A stretch of DNA of 64,000 bases from Bettongia penicillata ogilbyi (taxonomy: Eukaryota > Chordata > Mammalia > Diprotodontia > Potoroidae), in NCBI GenBank assembly GCA_023548195.1, contig JAJHZJ010000413.1:15783941-15847940 (forward strand), in the 5' to 3' direction. Made by a program: the position numbers and the translations under genes. Of this stretch, positions 37,511 through 48,700 are shown piece after piece. A model generated the notes under the pieces. The model had not been told where the DNA came from, did not search any database, and saw nothing but the letters and a program-made list of their open reading frames with translations. Position 1 is the first letter of the stretch. Each line of letters begins with the position of its first letter.

Positions 37511-38114
37511 ATCTATGACTATATGTTGCAGAATAGTTTGAGCTGCACTGTTAGAGTGAGTTTACTTATCAAGAGTTCCTTATACTAGAGAAATCACAAA
37601 AACACACATAGACTTGAAGATAGACACATACATCTAAAACTTCAAAAATATAGTAGAGTATATACAAGTTTTGATGCTCAAAAGGCTGCAGGGACTGAAG
37701 CCAGTAGTTCATTTCAATTACATAAACACACCTTGATTTTTGATTGCCCTAGATACTCCAACTTAATGTATCCTTTACTGTTGCTTAGAAGTCAAATCTA
37801 AAGGTCAACAGAGGAAGAGTAAAGAAGCAGAATCAGTCTATTTTTCTCATATCTTTAAGAGAATATAATAAAAGGCTTATTGGAGGAATGGATTAAATGA
37901 TGTATTTAGATAAAGTTTCCTTAGTTTCTGGGGTACATTTCAACTACTTATCATTTCCCCATTTTCCTTTCTCTTCTCCATTAAAATAAAACTGAATTCT
38001 TTTGTAGAAATGGAGTCTCATTTTAACAAACTTAAAGGAATCCTAGAATTTCTATATTAAATTCTGAATTAATCATAATTAGAAGCTTATTTTTATCATG
38101 TATGGAAGGAGCTT
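37511..38114. other. Non-coding, unassigned
   Basis: Nothing recognised. Confidence 0.4.
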
Positions 38115-38336
38115 TGGTTGTTTAGTCATTTTAGTCATCTCTGAACTCTTTGTAACCCCATTTGGAATTTTTGGGGCAACATTTGCCATTTCCTTCTCCA
38201 GCTCATTTTACAGATGTGGCAGGCAGTGTTAAACAATTTGCCCAGGGTCATACAACTAGTAAGGGTCTGAGGCTGAATGTGCATTCAGGTTTTCTTGACT
38301 CCAAGACTAGTGAAGTCTGCTATACCCCTTAGCTAT
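38115..38336 (-). repeat. MAR-type marsupial SINE
   Basis: The plus strand reads GGTTGTTTAGTCATTTTAGTC, TTTGTAACCCCATTTGGAAT, TTGCCATTTCCTTCTCCAGC, TCATTTTACAGATGTGGCAG and the CORE TTGCCCAGGGTCATACAAC. It then degrades at the head (CCCCTTAGCTAT). Confidence 0.88.
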
Positions 38337-38399
38337 ATTTGTTTGTTGCTGTTTCTTACAGTATAAAAGTAATCACATTCCATTTATCTGGAGTGTTGA

Positions 38400-38590
38400 A
38401 TGTAACAGAAGCAGTGATTCAAGAGAAGCAGCACTGGCTCTGAAATCAGATCTGACCTTTGATACTATGTATGTATCCTCGGGCAAATGAGTTAACCTCT
38501 CTAGGTCTTATTTTTCTCAATTATAAAGTAACTTGCACCAGATAGCTACTCAGATCTCTTTTAGTACTAAATCTCTGGTCCTGTGACTCT
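38400..38590 (+). repeat. MIR SINE
   Basis: AGCAGCACTGGCTCTGAAATC, TCCTCGGGCAAATGAGTTAA and CCTCTCTAGGTCTTATTTTTC then AACTTGCACCAGATAGC match MIR boxes in order. Confidence 0.7.
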
Positions 38591-38889
38591 CATCCTAATG
38601 TGTAATCTTTTAATTTTTGAAACCATATCTCCCAGGTAGTTGCTTTCACTTTTATACAACTGTCTTGCCAAGGGGTTAAGTCAAAGATCTCTTGATAGAA
38701 CATATTAAATTAGAGGTTGTACAGTCATATACATAATGATCAAGATACCCAGATCTATATTGCACATGCAGAAGATATGGTAATAGGCATCCCAAAGTCC
38801 ATCAGTTATTCTGAGAAGCCCACTAGTAAGTAGGTATGGAAGTCTGTAGAAAGGAAAAATAGCAAACAATGCTTCTATCTTAAAATAAT

Positions 38890-39124
38890 AGAATATGTGA
38901 GTTTAAAATTATTTTAGAGATTATTTAGTACAACTATTTTCCTAAGTTTAAATCCAATGTACCCTACTCTGAGAAGTTCAACACCTGTTGGAACACTCTC
39001 AGTGACTGGGAATTTACAAATGCATTCATCATACTGTTGAATCACAGAGTCATTTAATCTCGTAATTGTAGGTAATCTTCAAGGTTTTCTAGTTTGACCT
39101 GTAGCTAAACTAAATAATCTCTCC
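38890..39124 (-). repeat. CR1/L3-like LINE 3' end, left part
   Basis: GGAACACTCTCAGTGACTGGG and GAATCACAGAGTCATTTAAT then TTCAAGGTTTTCTAGTTTGAC are antisense CR1/L3 3'-end blocks. Two 3' ends may lie next to each other. The copy continues at 39751 after an LTR. Confidence 0.6.
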
Positions 39125-39750
39125 TGTAGAAGCTGAGATCTTCTCCCCTTACCACAAAAGAATTTGGGTCCCATCTGTTTGAGTGGGGAATGACAGGGTA
39201 TGAGGTCAAACCAAGGCCTTTGTCTCTTGGGCCAGGAGAATTTTGGTCCCATTTGTCTACGAGTCCATGAAAAACCTATCCTTGAAAACCTTGCCTTGAA
39301 GCCTCCTTGGATTCCCCTTATTGGATCTGTCATTCTCTTGAGGTCCCTATAGATACTTCTCACCCCTGATCCTATCAAAATCCTATTCTCAGGGCTACTG
39401 GGCACTCCCATCAAGATCCTTCCTCTGACCTCCCCAATTAAGACCATCCCTCTGGCCCAGACTACTTGGAGACATTTGGATTCTTCTCTCAGGCTTTCTG
39501 TATATAAGATTCTTCTTGTCCCCAGGAAAGTGCTCAGATTCAATCCAGCTCAGACTCTGCCTAGCTGAGATTCTATCTGGCCTGCTTGTTAATACAAGGC
39601 TTACAAATGCTTAGGATCCTTAAGAATCAGTCCAATATGGGAAACCTTTAATAAACTTTTGCACTTTGGCTAAAAGAAGGCTTGAGTCGAATTCATTCTA
39701 GCAGGACCCAGCTTGTCAGTATTTTGGGGTCCCCAGAACCCCAAACCTCA
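39125..39750 (+). mobile_element. ERV1-like solo LTR inserted in CR1/L3
   Basis: It starts about TGTAGAAGCTGAGATC and ends about CCCCAAACCTCA. Inside are a TATA-like box (CTGTATATAAGATTC at about 39499), a polyadenylation signal (TTTAATAAACTTTTGC near 39650) and the GGGGTCCCCAGAACCCC end that resembles gammaretrovirus-like LTRs. CR1/L3 sequence flanks both sides. I could not find a clean target-site duplication, so the ends may be off by tens of bases. The 154-codon minus frame over it is incidental. Confidence 0.65.
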
Positions 39751-40081
39751 TCAGTGGTCATATACTGTTCATAAAGACTTCTAATGATTGGAACTCTATC
39801 TCCTGAAACTGCCCATAATTTCTACTATTAGTTTGACATGTTTGTTTGGAAGCATTCCTTGGAAAGATCCATAATTTGCTTCTGTTCACCTTGAACCTTG
39901 AATCTTGAACCTGCTCTTCCTAGTTCTGTCCTTTGGACCCAAACAATACATAGATAATCCTATTTTAGCATCAAGACCCTTCAACTATTTGAATCCAGCT
40001 ATCAAAGCTACCCTCCTGATCGCTGTCTCTGTCTGTCTCTCTGTCTCTATCTCTGTCTCTCTCTCTCCCTCGCACACACAG

Positions 40082-40127
<46 letters not shown>

Positions 40128-40720
40128 TCATTCTTCCCACCCTACCCCACACTTTCACCAGGACTTCTTCAAGCTAAATATCCTTACTTCTTTTAACTAA
40201 TTCTCCTAGGACATATTCATAAGTTTTATTCTGTACATTATTCAGTTTGTTAATGTACTTGTGAGAATGTGGGGTGAAAATGATACTCAGTTTGTGGACT
40301 TTACATTGTAGAATTTACAGAGACAATCACTTCCTTCATCTTACTTGCTATGCCTTACTTAATATAGCCCAAGACAAGGTACCATTTGTTTGGGCACCAT
40401 TTATGTCATTGACTATTAATGAGCTTGAAATTCACTTAAAACCCCAAGATCTTTTCTAGAAGAAATACTCTCTAGCCATGCCTCTCTCATTTTATACTTT
40501 GTGAGTTTAGTATTAAAAAAAAACCTTAAGAATAAAAGTTCACATTTATGCTAGTTAAATATCTGATTAGATTCAGTCCAACCGTCTAGCTTATTGAGAT
40601 AATTTTTAAATTTGACCCTGCTATCCACTTTGTTAACTATCCCTCCTCCTAGTTTATTTTTAGATTGCTCTAACTTTAAAAATGTTTTTTCTTGCATTGA
40701 GATGAGATGAATCTCCCAGT
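39751..40720 (-). repeat. CR1/L3-like LINE, right part
   Basis: The plus strand shows the antisense order CCTAGTTCTGTCCTTTGGACC, CAAGACCCTTCAACTATTTG, AGCTATCAAAGCTACCCTCC, CTTAATATAGCCCAAGACAA, AATGAGCTTGAAATTCACTT and AAAACCCCAAGATCTTTTCT. It ends with GATTAGATTCAGTCCAACCG and TTAACTATCCCTCCTCCTAG. It is long and colinear with only a microsatellite inside, so the family identity is fairly secure. Confidence 0.7.
40021..40126. repeat. (CTCTGT)n(CA)n microsatellite
   Basis: CT/GT-type repeats pass into a CA run, inside the CR1/L3 copy. Confidence 0.97.
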
Positions 40721-41045
40721 AAATTCCACATATGAGACTGAGTTTTTCCCCTTATGGCCAATATGAATAAATTTAATCATTCTGTGACATGAAAACTCTC
40801 TAAATATGTGAAAGCTGTTACCACGATCGAACAAAGTTTTTCTCTTTTTGGAGGCTAAGATAATCAGTTACTTCAATATTTCACAGACCACATGACTCAA
40901 ATACTCTTATTTTCATAGTTTATATCTCCTTGATATACTCTTTCTAGTAAACATCTTTCTTATGAATGTGGGGCCCCATAAATGTTATCATATAGTCGAA
41001 ACTTCTGTTTTATTTTAGAGCATTGAATGTAGGTTCATCGACTTT
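40721..41045. other. Non-coding, unassigned
   Basis: Nothing recognised before the HAL1-like element that follows. Confidence 0.4.
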
Positions 41046-41689
41046 AGAAAGTATTTTTGGGAGAGGATTCTGAGAACATGGCAGAGTAGGTTAGAAAATT
41101 CCAAGCTCTCAACTTTTCCCCTCACCCCCCACAAAAGGGTTAAGAGAGTTAAAATAGCATCTTAGGGTGAATAAAGGGTGGGTGGAGATAAATAAGAATA
41201 GGGGCACAGCCTGAGTCTTCCTGGAACAATTTGAGAGTATCAGAAGAAAAATCCCAGGACAGGCTTTGGTCCCTGAGAGGAGTAAACACCTCCAGGTTGT
41301 GGTCCATTTTAACAATTGGCAAACCCTGGGGTTAGTTAGTTTCAGAGGCTGCCTTGGCCCCAGTCAAAGGACCTTTCATCCCCAGCATAGTCAGGGGAAT
41401 TGGTCCTTTGAACCAGGTAAGATTGAGGGAACCTCTGCTGACAAGCTACACCAGATCCAGCTGTGCTGTGAAGAGTGGTGGAGGTTAGAAGAATCCAGTA
41501 CATGTCCGGGCAGTACAAAAGCAGTGGGGCAGAAAGCCCCTTACTGTGGGCACTTATAGGAGTTTGGAGATTGGGAGTTGGTCCCAGACAGGAGGGGAAA
41601 AACTGAAGATCTGGTGCAAGAGGCACCATCCTCCATACCTTGGCACTAGAGGTGATTGCAATATATTGAACTATTACCAAAAAAAATGC

Positions 41690-42640
41690 ACAGGCAAAGG
41701 AGAAAGAATCCAACCATAGAAAGCTATTATGGGAATAGAGATGGCTGGGGTTTTTCTTTGGAGGAGGATGTTGAAGTAAAGAAATCCCCCAAAAGTATTT
41801 TCAAATGCTCATTTGCCCAAAAAGAATTCTTAGAAGATCTTTAAAAAGAATTTAAAAACCAGATGACAGAGATGGAGGAAAAACTAAAGAAAAAGTAAGA
41901 ATGATGCAACAAAAACAAGAATATTATGAAAGTCAACCATTTTAGAAAAGAAAATCCAGAATCTTAAGGAAGAACATGACACCTTGAAAATTAGAATTGG
42001 GAAAAATGAAGCCAGTGAAATTATAAGAGATCAATAAATAACCAGCCAAAATATGAATAATGAAAAAAGATAAGAGAAAGTGAAATATCATAAGAAAAAC
42101 AACAGATTTGTAGAATAGATCAAGAAGAGAAAATATAAAAATTATCATACTAACTGAAAGTTATGATAAAAAAGAATCTTGATACAGTAATGCAAGAAAT
42201 AATTAAAGAAAATTGTATTGAAGCACTAAAACAAGGGGAGAAAGTACAAATACAAAATAAAAATCCATCTATCACCTCTTAAGAGGTCCTATGAGGAAAA
42301 CTCATAGGAATATCATAGTCAAATATCAAAACCCCCAGCTCAAAAATAAAATATTGAAAGCATCAAGATGAAAAGTTTAAATATAGTAGTGTCACAATTA
42401 GACTCATGTAAGACCTAGCAGAAGAAACATTAAAGGACCACAGGTCTTGGAGCATAATACATTGAAGAGTAAAAGAACTTGGTCTCTGGGCAAAAATATC
42501 ATACCCTGCAAGATGAAGTATTGTTCTAAATGAAAAAAAATGGACATTTCACAGACTCTCAGATTTTCAAGACTTTGTTTAATAAAAAGTTCTGAACTTA
42601 GTAGAACATTTGACATACAAGAACTAAGAGAAATATAAAG
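41690..42640 (+). pseudogene. HAL1 ORF1p remnant (copy 4)
   Basis: Stops and shifts interrupt it, but the order fits L1 ORF1p: a Lys/Glu-rich coiled coil (41840-42100), then the pieces KYQNPQLKNKI, SSVTIRL and DLAEETLK in changing frames. GLWAKISYPARYCSK (about 42478-42522) is the counterpart of the conserved C-terminal LRPRILYPAK-type motif. A functional protein is excluded. Confidence 0.65.
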
Positions 42641-42686
42641 TACATACCAAAGACTGATTATAAGAGATTCATAAGGACAGATTCTT

Positions 42687-42815
<129 letters not shown>

Positions 42816-43225
42816 TAGGATTCTTATTAAAATTTTGACAGCTCATAAGTAAGATTGGGGAAAGAGTAATTATTTCATACAGATGAGGTACAAGGGGAAA
42901 ATTGATATAAAGGAATTAGATGGGGGAGGAGAACTGGTAGTTCTGAGCATCTACTTTCATTGGGAAAGGGTTTAAGAGAGAACAATACATTTATGTTTAG
43001 AAGAGTATAAAAGTGAAGGGGAGGAAATAAGTAAAAGGGGGTATTGAAGGGTATTTAGATTTTTGACAATGGGAGGATAGGGGAGGGATACTTCTCAGAG
43101 GGGTAGCAAAGTAATAGGAGGGCAAGGTAGTGGGTAGAAGTCAAGTTGAGTAGTCAGGAGGGATAGGAAATGAGATATGCACAAACATAAAAAAACAAAG
43201 ATCAGGAGTAGAACGTGTTTAGGAA

Positions 43226-43295
43226 AGTATATGTGTATATATATGTATATATATATACATATATATGTATATATATGTGTGTGTGTGTGTGTCTA
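43226..43295. repeat. TATATG/(GT)n microsatellite
   Basis: A second repeat tract within HAL1 copy 4. Confidence 0.92.
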
Positions 43296-43724
43296 TGTGT
43301 TTGTAAATATCTATAGCTATAGAGAGACATATCTAAACTTCATTGCAGCCTTCTGTGGGTGTGGAGGGAGGGAAAAAAGAACAAAGTGCGCAGCAGAGAA
43401 CAAAAGAACTAACAAGGAAGCAAAGAAAAAAATGCACAATTTTCAACACAATATGTATTTTTTATAATACAGGTTTTCTGATTAATATTTATTTTACATA
43501 ATTTGAATCCCCTCTTATGTTCTGTAAAGCACATGACCTTTTTTTTTCTTTTTAACTTTGTACTTAAGTTCCAATATTTAAGTTTATGACATATTTTTGG
43601 TTCTTTTTTTATTCTGTATTTGTGTTTTGGCCTTTGAGTCTAAAATAAAATTAAAAAAAGAAACTCTTTTACTGTTGATTTGAAAATAGATATCACAGAT
43701 AGAGGAATACAAGAGAAATTTGTA

Positions 43725-44960
43725 GGATAAACATTGAATGACAATTATATCTCACTGTTATATACTTCCTTAATGTTTTCAGAGCACTTACCTAAAAGCA
43801 ACACAGGGACATATGTCTTGCAACTTAATTGTCCCCATTTTTTTGGTGAGAAAATTAATTGTTTCCTTTAATTTTAACTTCCAAACTGTCTCCCTTCACC
43901 TTACTCTAGAAAAGGCCATCATTTCATACATTAGTTGTCTGGAAAGATCCCTACCATGCATACTTTTATTTATCAGTTCTTTCCATGGGGATGAATATAG
44001 CATCTTATTTCATAGGTTCTTTGTAGCTGATTTGAGTACTCAAAATACTCAGATAAGCTTGGTAATTCACTTGTCCTTCAAACAATATTGCTGTTACAAT
44101 ATAGAACCTTCCCTTGCCTCTTCTCATTTCTCTTTTCATTAGTGCATTCGTCTTTCCATGCTTTTTCTAAAATCAACCAGCTCATCATTTCTTATAGGAC
44201 AGTAGTATTCTATCACACACCACAACTTCTTTAGACATTCCCCAATTGATGGACATCCCTCAGTTTCCAGTTTTTTGCCACCACAAGGAGAACTGCTTTG
44301 AATATTTGAGAATATAGAGGTTATTTTACTTTTCCCCTGATCACCTTGCAAAACAGATCTAATAGTGGTATTGCTGAGCCAAAGCATATACAGAGTTTTA
44401 GAACACCTTGGGGATAGTGCCAGATTCCTAGTTCCACCAACAGTGTATTAGTGTCCATATTTTTCCACATCTCTGTATTTACCATTTATCTCTTCAATCT
44501 GATAGGTGTGAGATGGCATCTCAAAGTTGTTTTAATGTGCATTTTTCTAATCAATGATGATTTAGAGTATTTTTCCACTTAATTGCATATAGTTTTAATG
44601 TCTTCATTGATATTCATATTTCATATGCCTATTCATATCCTTTGAACATATATTAATTGAAGAATGACTCATATTCTTATGTTTCATGAAGTTCTCTATA
44701 TTAGAGATAATAGACCTTTATGCAAGAGATTGTCTTCAAAAATTTCCATCCAGTTTTCTGCTTTCCTTCTAATCTTGGTTACATTGGTTTTATTTTTACA
44801 AAGCCTTTTTAATTAGATATGATTAAAATTATTGAGGAAACTTAAATCACAAAGAATTAAGTGATTTTCCCACAGTCAGGTAGGTAGAAAGGATCATATT
44901 TAGGATTTCCAGAATTGATGTTTTAAGCTTCTATAATTCCCTTGTCTAAGATAAACCTTT
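43725..44960 (-). repeat. MIR SINE split by an L1
   Basis: Left half 43725-43857 (TTTTCAGAGCACTTACCTAA, TTGTCCCCATTTTTTTGGTG) and right half 44833-44960 (TGAGGAAACTTAAATCACAA, TTAAGTGATTTTCCCACAG) together give one antisense MIR. The L1 at 43858-44832 lies between them. Confidence 0.65.
43858..44832 (-). mobile_element. L1 3' end, 5'-truncated, inserted in MIR
   Basis: Plus-strand blocks CCAGCTCATCATTTCTTATAG, ACATTCCCCAATTGATGGAC, CCAATCTGATAGGTGTGAG and CTTCTAATCTTGGTTACATT are antisense L1 ORF2 C-terminus. The 3' tail is at 43858. The flanking pair TGAGAAAATTA (43847) and TGAGGAAACTTA (44833) is an imperfect target-site duplication. The minus frame near 44139-44387 retains SNTTIRSVLQGDQGKSK, a relic of this region. 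Confidence 0.8.
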
Positions 44961-46780
44961 CACAAATGCAAATGTTGAAGTCTCTATAACTTAGATGACT
45001 TTAGGAGTTGACATACTGGCAATCAGGAAAGAAGCCCTAAAATTTAGTTAGGATAATTCTTGGAAAATATACATCTGATCTCTTAGTTGACATATATTTG
45101 AAGTATATCAGCTTGTTATGAATGTGCCACAGATTATAATCTGTTAACATAGACTTCAAGAATATATAATGAACTCAAAGTCATAACAAACTATTGGAGT
45201 AAAATGTCGATAGAGGTCAAGTGTTTGGAAAATCACTGTTTAGAATTTCTCCATTCAAACATAATTTTCATGTGATTTTGGTACTATAAGGGGGTGGATT
45301 GTGAGGGTATTGTATTATATCAACTTAGCTGCTTTTTTGTCTCCACTGAAGACTGACAAGTAACCTCAATTGTTATGATTGCCCCACGGAAGTTGACTTC
45401 CAACCAGTTGATGAACATGAGATATCTTTAGCAGATGTGAATATGAACTGTAACACTTAAAAGAATTATTTTCTGTGTTATTTAATATTTCATGGAGATG
45501 TAATACAGATATCCCCCTGAGATCCTGAACTGACTCAGAAGTTAGGAAATCAGAAGCAGTGAACAAAACATTGAATTTTCAAAAATGACACAATTATTTG
45601 GGTTTTCCCTAAAATCGTTGATGTTAAGGTCTGATAGGTAGGGCTGAAAAAAAGTCTTGATTCTATTGTTTCACTGTTCACCTCATGTAAATCAACCACA
45701 GGCAAATATACATGACTGGAAAGGAATATTAAATTTTCTGTGCTATTAAGATAACATTTTGCTACCTTTAATGATCTAAAAGAGTTAACAAATTTCTTCA
45801 AAACATCTTGCTTACTAATCAGGCAGAATCAGACTCTTGTGTTAAAAAAAAAAATAATCTGTTCTTTAGATAATTCCTGCCCATATTTGCAAAAGAGGCT
45901 TTTTAGGAATTATTTTCTGCCCTCCAGGGTGATGATACCACCTCCACATTTTGTATCATTAGCGAATTCAATTAGCATGTTTTATCTTTTTTCTCTGCAA
46001 GATTAGCAATTAAAGTAGGCCTGACTCCCTCATCCCAAAACCTCAACATGCACATAACAGAAATGGCAAAAAAAAAAATTCTGTTTTCAGATTAATTTTT
46101 AAAGTTCTTCTTTTCTATGCCTCTTCAAACACTTTTCAATTAATATAAAAACGAACATATATAGAGTTATCAGACTTTGTTTTGAAGGCATTTGCAGAAA
46201 TAACAAATTGATAACTTTGGTAAAATCAGCACATTATGAGTTAAAGATAAATACTTCTCCTTTAATTGAACCTTTCTTTTCTATGCATAAAAAGAATACT
46301 CATGCTATTTTCTGCTGTCAAAGTTAAAGACTATATAAATATATATAAAATATAAAATACAATTGGGCAGGTTCATTCAGAAATGACTGTAATCTCATGG
46401 CATGAAGAACTATGTGGAGAATATTCTACTTCTAAAGATTAATAGTCTTTAATATTCATAGTTATTGTTCCAACCTATACTTTATTTTGAGGAAGAAATG
46501 ACTATCTTTCTCCATGGGAATGTAGAATCTCTGACCAAAGTTTGTGTGGTGATAGATAAAGAGAGATGGTAACATGAGCAGGGCAGATATGGATCACTGT
46601 CCAAGCGGACGACTAAATAATACAGATTCCATTTATGAAATTTTAACAGTTAAGTTAATGAAAAAGAACAAAGAAAAATTCCCAGGGCTTCTATAATGAT
46701 AGTCATCCAAAGAAAATATTACATTTAAAGCTGGAACTACATGACAGAGTCATTCACATTTTAGTATGGATTGTTTTACA
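44961..46780. other. Non-coding, longest stretch with no recognised repeat
   Basis: About 1.8 kb with neither SINE nor LINE pieces that I can see. Short open frames at 45366-45801 on the minus strand lack recognisable domains. Conservation cannot be judged from one genome. Confidence 0.45.
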
Positions 46781-47043
46781 AGTAGGTAGTTGGTTCAGTG
46801 GAGAGAGCACTTGTCCTTAAATGAGGATAACCTGAATTCAAATCAATTCTTAGAAATTTACTAGCTATGTAACTCTGGGTAAATGATTTAATTTCGATTT
46901 GCTTCAGTTATCTCGACTGTAGAATAGCAGTACTAATTGCACTCATCTCTTCATTGTGAAGATGAAATAAAATAGTATTTAATAAGTATTTAGCTCAGTA
47001 TCTAGCACATAGTAGGTATTTTCTAAAAATGTCATTTCCTTCC
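46781..47043 (+). repeat. MIR/THER SINE, full length
   Basis: TAGTTGGTTCAGTGGAGAGAG (head), GAATTCAAATCAATTCTTAG, TAGCTATGTAACTCTGGGTAA, TTGCTTCAGTTATCTCGACTG, CAGTATCTAGCACATAGTAGG complete the order. It is the best MIR-type copy in the window. Confidence 0.85.
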
Positions 47044-47474
47044 TTTCTTCTTTCATCATCAAATTAACACAGAATTTAGATCAGTAATTTTTGGGTTCAG
47101 ATTTAATTGAATCAGGGAAGTGGCAGAGGATATTTTTAATTATGGAATATTTTAGGTGAAGGTAGATTTTAATAATATTGAGAACTTTGGCAGCCAGAGA
47201 AAAACATCAGGGCATTAAAATTCATAGGAATATGTAAGTAGGTCCATAAAAGAGGTAGGTTTGAACAGAAAAGAAAAGCATGCCAAACAAAGCCTTCACT
47301 TGATTTACAATTTTCCCTAATACCAGCCTATAATATCAATGAAATTGATTTTCAATGAAATTTCAATTTCAATCAATTTCCAATTTTCCTTATAATCTTT
47401 AAGTTTCCTTATATCTCAATAGTTCGAGTAATTGATTTGACTGTAAAACTTAATTCAAGCAGTTTAGATAAATC
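47044..47474. other. Non-coding, with an AAATTG/CAATTT hairpin at 47341-47381
   Basis: The only structure seen is the inverted and repeated TTTCAAT/ATTGAAA words at 47341-47381. Confidence 0.45.
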
Positions 47475-47600
47475 TAGTCTAGTCTCTCTCATCATCAATA
47501 ACTACATTTATTTATTATATATAAAACACTGTTCTAGGTTCTGTGTACAATGAAAACAAGCACAAAACATGGTCCTTAACCTCAGACAGATTACAGTTTA
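47475..47600 (+). repeat. Ancient dispersed repeat (CACTGTTCTAGG type)
   Basis: CACTGTTCTAGGTTCTGTG followed by ACATGGTCCTTAACCTCAG is one of four copies of an old block, with 13475, 48545 and 50110. The family is unassigned. Confidence 0.5.
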
Positions 47601-47603
47601 AGT

Positions 47604-47834
47604 TAGCAATTCTTAACTTTTTTTGAATCATGAATTCCTTTTGCAATCTGCTGAAGCTTATGGACAACTTTTCAGCATAAAGTTTTTAAATATGCAAAAG
47701 ATAACACCAAAGATTACTAAAGAAATAAATAAAAAGTGAATAAAGATGTATTTTTGATACAAGTTCATAGGTTCTATGAAATGTAGCCATAGATTTCTTG
47801 TGGGTCTATGGACCAAAAACTGAGTACCTCTGGA
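47604..47834. repeat. Possible hAT-type non-autonomous DNA transposon
   Basis: The left end AGCAATTCTTAACTTTTTTTG and right end GGTCTATGGACCAAAAACTG then AGTACCTCTGG look like eroded versions of a terminal inverted repeat near AGGGGTTCTTAACC. The middle TTAAATATGCAAAAGATAAC fits the same short element. Termini are too worn for proof. Confidence 0.5.
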
Positions 47835-48249
47835 CTAGGTGATGAAATTAGATATGCCTTATTAAATAGAAGTATAAAGTAATCTGTCAGTACAGTTCTT
47901 TCTGGTCAATTCCTGCCCTTTACCCCGAGAGAATGTGAAGATGAAAAAAATCATACAAAAGCATACTTATACTCATATCTGGGGATAAATAAGTAGAAAC
48001 TCTTTAAAAAGGAATATGACATTGAGATGATTATTTAGTTTTCTCCTCTAAAAGGAGAAGGTTGGTTTAATAACATTTTAGGTCCTTTCCAGACTTTAGT
48101 CTACAATTTTATAAACCTGTTATTTTATGCTTTACATTGCCACCCTTCCTCATTTGGTTTTATTCCTTAATTTTGCAGTATTCACAGATATTCTTCATAT
48201 TGTCAGGAAATACTAAATTAAATCAGAAACAAGTATTTTCTCCCATACG
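47835..48249. other. Non-coding, unassigned
   Basis: Nothing recognised. Confidence 0.4.
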
Positions 48250-48280
48250 ATGAGAGAGAGAAAGAAAGAGAGACAGAGAC

Positions 48281-48346
<66 letters not shown>
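48250..48346. repeat. (GA)n microsatellite
   Basis: A GA run with early GACA interruptions. Confidence 0.97.
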
Positions 48347-48347
<1 letters not shown>

Positions 48348-48544
48348 TGGATGAATGGACAGACAGAATGATAGATAAGAGAAATGAAACTGCTATTTTT
48401 ACTTATTTAGGAAATAGAACATTTTGGATTGCCAAAGGAGAAGAGGGAAAAATATCATTTGACATTCACCTATTAAGATCTGGGTTTAAGCCTATGCCTT
48501 AATCAAACAAAAGGTCAAATTACACAACTTACACCAAAAGTACT

Positions 48545-48700
48545 TCATCAACACTTATTCATAAATTACTTACTGTGTGCCAGGTACTGGGCTAGATCCT
48601 AGGGATATCATTACAAAGAATGAAGCAATTGAACTTAGATTTCAATGTGAGAAACGAGGAAAGATATAAATATATACAACAGATGTAGAGTTAATGTAAA
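48545..48700 (+). repeat. Ancient dispersed repeat (TGTGCCAGGTACTG type)
   Basis: TTACTTACTGTGTGCCAGGTA, CTGGGCTAGATCCTAGGGAT, then ATAAATATATACAACAG. This is a common old mammalian block; I cannot name the family safely. Confidence 0.55.

Noticed and set aside
39079..39543. 154-codon minus-strand open frame
   Set aside because: It overlies the antisense of an ERV1-like LTR and CR1/L3 sequence and has no protein domain features.
41266..41713. Overlapping 97- and 123-codon frames on opposite strands
   Set aside because: Both lie in the 5' region of HAL1 copy 4, which is richer in G+C and therefore has fewer stops.
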